Of a stretch of DNA of 64,000 nt, positions 59,398-64,000 are shown piece by piece. Origin of the DNA: Chaetomium olivaceum (lineage: Eukaryota > Ascomycota > Sordariomycetes > Sordariales > Chaetomiaceae); contig JAYWVB010000019.1 of the NCBI GenBank assembly GCA_039881045.1, forward strand, positions 434,001 to 498,000, in the 5' to 3' direction. Each line of letters starts with the position of its first letter. Position 1 is the stretch's first letter. A model generated the notes under the pieces. The model did not search any database. It worked only from the letters and a program-made list of their open reading frames with translations, and was not told the origin of the DNA. A program made the translations under genes and the position numbers.

Positions 59398-60579
59398 TCA
59401 AAACTCAATACCCTCCTTGCCCTTACTTGCCGAGGACTTCTCCGCCTCTTCCTCGCCCTCCATCGGTGGCAGACTATAAGGCTTGATTACCAGACCTCTC
59501 GACGCACTGAGACTGAACGATAGCGTCTCCCGGAACGAACTCGCCCCGGCCCCGCCGCCGCCCTTTTCATGATACACCGGCAGCGTATGAACGTATAAAA
59601 GGCCTTGGGCCTGGTCACTCTTGTCTGACCCTCCAGACTTGGATCCCGACCCTAAGGAAGAGGGCGGGGGTGCACCTGGGTTGGCGGGCAGCGGTATTAG
59701 CTCGATGACGCCGTCGCTAAGCAGTTCGATCCACCGGACGAGGCCGGAGGCGCGTGGGTATAGGGTGGTGGGAAGGGTGATGATCGCGGTAAGTTGGGCG
59801 GGGTATTGGCGGAGGAGCGCTCGGAGGCTGTGAATGAATTGGAGGACTTCGGAAGGATGGGCGCATTGGGGGGCGTAAAGGCTTGGGAGAAGCAGGCTCG
59901 GGATGATTATGCGGTGAATGTCTGTTGGCGGGGAGGCTGAGAGTTTGGTTTGTAGGTGTTTGATTATCATCTTGAAGGGAGAGGTTGCGGCCTGGCTAGG
60001 CTGATCGAACGTCGGCGGGCATGTGCTCGGGGTGGGATGCAACGAGCCTTTGCATGCGCTTGGCGGAAGGCGTTTAGAGAGATCGAACGAATGGCAGAAC
60101 GTCCCCTGATTGCTGTCCCCCCTTGCTGTTGTTCCAGGGGTTGCTTTATTCCCCAAAGCCTCGTATCTCCAAGCGATCTTCATCTTCTCTTCCGGGGCGG
60201 GCGCCGGTTGCGCTGACTTGGATTTGGTGTCTGGCGCAGCTACACCAGGCAACTGATGTCTCCATTCTGGCGGGTAGCCGGCAAGATGTACGTGGTGACC
60301 CTGGACGAGACCCTCAGCGGCGTAATATCGGAGAAGAACCCCTGAGAAATCAGTCGTGCCTTGCTCTTCGACTAACAGACAATTTCCTAAGGGCAGTCCT
60401 CCATGCCCTGCGAGAAGCTGATCGAGCGATGACGTCCCCGTTGATGTGGTTGGCCTGCCATCGAGAGGCGACGGCCGAATGCCTGGCGCAAGCCGCTGTT
60501 TTTCAGATGGAGGTACAGCCTGAGCAGGCGGCCGCCCTGGCCTTGCCGAGAGCACGGTATTTTTCCTCACGAATGACAT
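59398..60579 (-). CDS. ELP4: Elongator complex protein 4
   Basis: Intronless, 393 aa, start at 60579 (MSFVRKNTVLSARPGR). It is a PAXNEB/ELP4 family member with a RecA-like fold. SSLDQLLAGHGGLPLGNCLL and TTDFSGVLLRYYAAEGLVQG mark the start of the fold. KIAWRYEALG, FDLSKRL, FIHSLRALLRQYPAQLTAII and GLVRWIELLSDGVIELIPL continue it. The C-terminus is RGLVIKPYSLPP plus an acidic tail. With Elp5 and Elp6 it forms the hexameric ring that helps Elongator modify U34 of certain tRNAs, including tRNA-Gln(UUG). A Ser/Gly-rich insert (near SLGSGSKSGGSDKSDQ) is species-variable. It diverges from RPB8 across 329 bp. Confidence 0.95.
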   Translation of the reverse strand: MSFVRKNTVLSARPGRPPAQAVPPSEKQRLAPGIRPSPLDGRPTTSTGTSSLDQLLAGHGGLPLGNCLLVEEQGTTDFSGVLLRYYAAEGLVQGHHVHLAGYPPEWRHQLPGVAAPDTKSKSAQPAPAPEEKMKIAWRYEALGNKATPGTTARGDSNQGTFCHSFDLSKRLPPSACKGSLHPTPSTCPPTFDQPSQAATSPFKMIIKHLQTKLSASPPTDIHRIIIPSLLLPSLYAPQCAHPSEVLQFIHSLRALLRQYPAQLTAIITLPTTLYPRASGLVRWIELLSDGVIELIPLPANPGAPPPSSLGSGSKSGGSDKSDQAQGLLYVHTLPVYHEKGGGGAGASSFRETLSFSLSASRGLVIKPYSLPPMEGEEEAEKSSASKGKEGIEF

Positions 60580-60908
60580 GGTGTTGTGGTTGGAAGCCCC
60601 AAGTGGTAACTTTTTGGAGGGGTTGGAGGGGTGCTGATAAGCCAAAAAGCTCTTATCGGGGTGCGCCCCACATCACTGCCTGCCGCGAACAGAACCCCTG
60701 CCCAGTTGCTGCCCTTTCGTCGAGACGAACGTTTCCGGAATTTTTTGTCGCCAAACTCCAGCTTCTCCATCGCCATTCATCGCCGGAAACCCGCGCCCGC
60801 CTCCCAGCTCCCCGCTCACACGAAGATTTCCCCCACCAAAACGGTCACCCGGCGCCTTTTAGATACCATCTTAGCCGATCCACCGCCGCCACCAAAACCT
60901 CAACCAAA
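60580..60908. promoter_or_regulatory. shared promoter ELP4/RPB8
   Basis: 329 bp between divergent start codons; too short for another gene. Confidence 0.6.
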
Positions 60909-61455
60909 ATGTCCAACATCGCCTCGGACGCGCAGCTCTTCGAGGAGCACTTCCGCATCGAGCGGCTGGGCGACAACAAGTACGACCGGGTGGACCGCAT
61001 TTACTGCAAGTCCGAGGATAAGAGCATCATCATGACGCTCGACATTAACAATGAGCTGTTCCCGTGCAAACCGGACGAGGAGCTGCACGTCGCGCTAGCG
61101 ACGTCCCTGCACTACGACGGCAGCAAGGACGACGAGCGCGGGTGGCGCGACGTGGCTAAGGCTGGCGCTAGCGATGCTACGTTGGCGGATATTTTTGACT
61201 ACGTCTGCTACGGCAAGATCTACAAGTTCGAGGATGCTGAGGATGGGAAGGCGATGTGAGTACTTCTCCTCCGCGCGCGTGCGCGGCTTGGCTTGGCCAG
61301 CGTTGGTGGCAGTGGGAGCAGGGAGTGCTGACGTGCTGGGAATTAGCAAGGCGTATATTTCGTTCGGTGGTCTGTTGATGTCGCTTGAGGGACCGTACAA
61401 GAAGCTGACGCCCTTGCGCGTGGACTACGTTTACCTCCTTGCTCGGAAGAGGTGA
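60909..61455 (+). CDS. RPB8: DNA-directed RNA polymerases I, II and III subunit RPABC3
   Basis: Two exons: 60909-61255 and 61347-61455; 151 aa, normal for RPB8. The intron (GTGAGT..TTAG, CTGAC-type branch) joins GKAI to KAYISFGGLLM. Family hallmarks are FRIERLGDNKYDRVDRI, MTLDINNELFP, DYVCYGKIYKF and the end LTPLRVDYVYLLARKR. The protein has an OB-fold and is shared by all three nuclear RNA polymerases. Confidence 0.97.
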
Positions 61456-61653
61456 TCAGTCTCGGCCTCGAGACTTACGGAGTTCGGATTCTAGGAGGAT
61501 ATAGATGGCTTGCGGCATGATGGGAAGACAGTCTCATGGAATATCTGGCGTTCAGGAAATGGCAACTTAATGTTTTAAGGAAGGTTTGGCGAGCAAGGAC
61601 AGACGATACCCGATGCGTTGCACCTGTCGCTGAATTGCCCGCTGCTTGCCGCT

Positions 61654-62833
61654 CTATGCCTTCCTCTCCGGCGGGGAGACATGCTGCCAGTGCGGCCAGT
61701 GCGGGCCGGGGAACTCGATGAAGCGGTGCGACTTGGCGCGGAGCGCATCGTAGTGTGGCTCGTTCTCGGGTGTCAGGATCCCGTGCCGGGCCAAGAAATC
61801 GAGCATGACCATGGCGCAGTTTGGCTTCCACAGCCCCTGGGCCAGTTGCTCCTGTACCTCTTCCACGGTCCGGAGGCTGAAGCTCTCAACCTCCCCGTCC
61901 TTGGGGCACGGGGTAATACTACCGTCTGCAGGTAGCTCAAGGTCGTAGACCCATTGGCACTCTGGATAAATCCAACCTGGCTCTCCCCCAGCGCGTTCGT
62001 CCGTGATGAAGATGTACGTTATGGTGCCCGTTTCCTTGAGGTGCTTGCGCATGAAGTCCTCCGGCAGTGACGCCTCCTCGTCGGCCTCGCGGACGGCGCA
62101 CTCGAACGGGTCCTCGCCGGTCGCCAATCCGCCGGCGGCCGTGTTGTCTAGCATGCCCGGGTACGTCGATTTGTCGGCGGCACGCTTGGGTACCCAAATA
62201 CGGAAGTCATAGCGGCTCTTGTCGTCATTGCGGCGGATGAAGGCTGTCATGTGTATGCCATAGCGCGCGAATCCGAATAGTCCCACGGCGACCCGCTCGA
62301 CGCTGAATAGCAGTTCACCCTTTCGGCCATAGACAGGGAAGAGTTCGTTGCGCCAGCCCTTGAGGATTTTGAATGTTTGGTTTTTCCGCCAGTGTGCCGT
62401 CAACTGGGCAACGAGCTGGCTGCGCTCTTCCTCGGTAGCTGGCTCTTGGAACAGCTGGATCGTCCTGGCATCATGGTCGACCTTCATGGGGCCCCTGAAG
62501 TCCTCAGGGGTTTTCTCCAGGGCCCCGACGACTGACAGCGGCACATAGCCGATTGGGAACGTTCCCTCGCTGTCCGTCCATGTAAAGGTGTAGAGTCTTT
62601 TCATCTCTTCCGAGTACCGTTGAGGGTCTCTCTCGGGATGGGGGAACCTGTATATATGTAAACCGGTGTTCTATGTGCACCAAGCCTCACTGCTCGATTC
62701 CAAGAGCCGGCGGTCCCTCATCCATAATGAAGAAAGTTATGTTTCTGGAAGGAGAAATAACGAAAGTTTAAGAAGATGAGGCTTACCCATCAACCCCATT
62801 CACCAAATCCAAAACGGTCAAGAGGGGTGCCAT
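61654..62833 (-). CDS. Nudix hydrolase with DUF4743 N-terminal domain (thiamine pyrophosphokinase-related)
   Basis: Two minus-strand exons: 62833-62787 and 62647-61654; 346 aa. The 47-nt first exon (MAPLLTVLDLVNGVD) splices via GTAAGC..ACAG to GFPHPERDPQRYSEEM; the more obvious start at 62604 would miss about 30 conserved residues. The DUF4743 part covers residues 1-150. The Nudix domain follows with its box at about 188-210: GGLATGEDPFECA, then VREADEEASL. The usual Gly of REUXEEXGU is Ala here, as I recall for this family; the metal-binding Glu residues are kept. Relatives include yeast YJR142W and plant Nudix proteins that hydrolyse oxidised thiamine diphosphates. Cytosolic or mitochondrial location unknown. 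Confidence 0.92.
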
Positions 62834-63698
62834 GGTTAGGTTTTCTAACAAGCTTGACTTTCAGTGTCAGGTTTGAGTGGTTTTGCTCGTTGAAGAACCT
62901 GTAACTAAAACGAAGAAACGGAATATTGGTGGTTCTATGGTGAGTTGGGGTCACAAACTCTGTAGTTGTTGACAAAAAGAACACAACACCGCAGGGAGAA
63001 CGATAAGCCTCAGCGCAATGTGGAGAGGGCGTGGCCTTCTTGCATGGCTCAAACCCCTGCCTCCACTTGCAGTGCCTACGAAGTGGTACTTTTGTGGCAT
63101 CTAACCCTCCTGGTTTGGTTCGACTGGGATTGTTTGAGATACGTGTAGTTTTCGCTGCTTTTGGGCACTGATATTCCTCGATACGGTATGGCAATAGTCG
63201 GGAATAGGCAAGATATGAATTGGGACTTCCAGGTCAGGCAATTGACTGATCCATGCGTGGATGACATCCAATCCGTTGTTTTGCTGAGTGTGTGACGACC
63301 CCGCGGACCCCGCCATGATGACCCTGGGAAGGTGCTGCTGCAGTGGTGGCTTCAAAGTTGATGCTTGGCGGCATCCCGTGGATCACTCTCGAACCTGGCA
63401 GGGACTTCGACCAGGAACCACAACAACAAAAATTTGAGACAAAGGCTGGTCCGCCAAATCTACCAATAGTATCAATAGAATCAGGAGACGATTGAATCTA
63501 TAATCAACAGCACCTCGCTAATAGCACGCTACATTTTTCAAAGAGCACCACAACTGGACCACTCTCCTAAAGACCATCAATGAGAATATAACCCCTGGTC
63601 ATTGACATTGACACACGGGTACGAAGTACAAACCCTCCTCCCTATCTGTACCACGGGGTCAACAACAACAACAACAACACCACCTAAAGCCCCCCAAA
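62834..63698. other. intergenic between divergent genes
   Basis: No gene seen. Its right end holds a (CAA)n run at 63660-63678, in the leader of the Hikeshi-like gene. Confidence 0.6.
63660..63678. repeat. (CAA)n microsatellite in 5' leader
   Basis: Six CAA units just before the start codon; unstructured CAA leaders are common in well-translated fungal mRNAs. Confidence 0.85.
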
Positions 63699-64000
63699 AT
63701 GGCCGCCCCCATCTTTGGCCTCCTCCCGGCAGGCTACCCCGTCATCACGACCCCCACGCAAACGCCCTCCCCAACCAGCTTCCTGTACGCCTTCCCGCCC
63801 ACGCGGCCCTTCTCCCACATCGCCGTCTTCTTCCTGCCCGACGTCCCGCGAGACGACCACACCGCCGCCGCCATCTACCTCATCACGCCCCCTCTCCGGG
63901 ACAGGTCGAGCCCAACCACAAGTTCCTGGGCGGGATCGGGCAGGGCAAGGACAGCGCTATCTTTAAGCTGGGGGGGTCGCCAGCTGGGGCGGCGGGCGGT
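63699..64000 (+). CDS. OPI10: Hikeshi/OPI10 family protein, 5' part only (frame broken at 63888-63892)
   Basis: It begins MAAPIFGLLPAGYPVITTPT and continues with SFLYAFPPTRPFSHIAVFFL and AAAIYLITPP, matching the N-terminus of Hikeshi/OPI10 proteins. Hikeshi carries ATP-bound Hsp70 into the nucleus under heat stress; yeast Opi10 mutants overproduce inositol. The expected continuation PGQVEPNHKFLGGIGQGKDS, then AIFKL, is present but in the frame one base earlier; a sixth C in the five-C run at 63888-63892 would join them. The gene is cut by the window end. Identification rests on about 95 codons. Confidence 0.8.
   Translation, partial: MAAPIFGLLPAGYPVITTPTQTPSPTSFLYAFPPTRPFSHIAVFFLPDVPRDDHTAAAIYLITPPLRDRSSPTTSSWAGSGRARTALSLSWGGRQLGRRA

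Noticed and set aside
59398..60645. Longer ELP4 start at 60645
   Set aside because: It would begin with TTG, not ATG; the ATG at 60579 gives the normal N-terminus.

Overview
The window is nuclear DNA of a filamentous ascomycete, most likely a Sordariomycete of the order Sordariales. Most genes carry 1 to 7 short introns (about 46-230 nt) with GT..AG ends and CTAAC/CTGAC-type branch sites. Coding regions are GC-rich at third positions. Gene content (Egh16-type secreted protein, Zn2Cys6 regulator resembling CLR-2/ClrB, meiotic HEI10, CHO2) and protein similarity recalled from Neurospora/Chaetomium-type fungi point the same way; species is not determined. All exon borders were inferred by hand from splice consensus, reading-frame bookkeeping and recalled family sequences.

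Layout. 0.7-9.5 kb: a coiled-coil protein of unknown function, a PH-domain protein and eIF3g (TIF35). 10.5-17 kb: a small basic hypothetical protein, the phosphatidylethanolamine methyltransferase CHO2 and an Egh16-like secreted protein. 19.2-23 kb: a divergent pair, the meiotic RING protein HEI10 and the NEDD8-E1 subunit ULA1. 23-31.5 kb: an 8.5 kb stretch with no credible gene, full of simple repeats, in front of a large Zn2Cys6 regulator (31.5-34 kb). 34-41 kb: gene-poor, with one small membrane protein (38.6-39.2 kb) and a diverged 85-bp repeat pair with RIP-like differences. 41-47.5 kb: a DHA2-type MFS transporter, an SDR related to yeast YMR226C, an intron-containing tRNA-Gln(UUG) and a 102-aa conserved protein.

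47.5-64 kb is dense housekeeping territory: SYF1 (splicing), VMA8 (V-ATPase), a U1A/U2B''-type protein (splicing), a multi-pass membrane RING E3, SEN34 (tRNA splicing), ELP4 (Elongator), RPB8 (RNA polymerase), a Nudix/DUF4743 protein, and the start of a Hikeshi/OPI10 gene cut by the window edge. Several start sites face each other across short shared promoters (SYF1/VMA8, U2B''/RING, ELP4/RPB8, HEI10/ULA1).

No bacterial-type system, CRISPR array, intact transposon or secondary-metabolite cluster is visible. The most notable observations are: at least four conserved genes each broken by one missing base in a short G or C run, which suggests indel errors in this assembly rather than true pseudogenes; micro-exons of 17, 11 and 10 nt; a possible mitochondrial presequence on the SDR; and the repeat-rich desert before the regulator.
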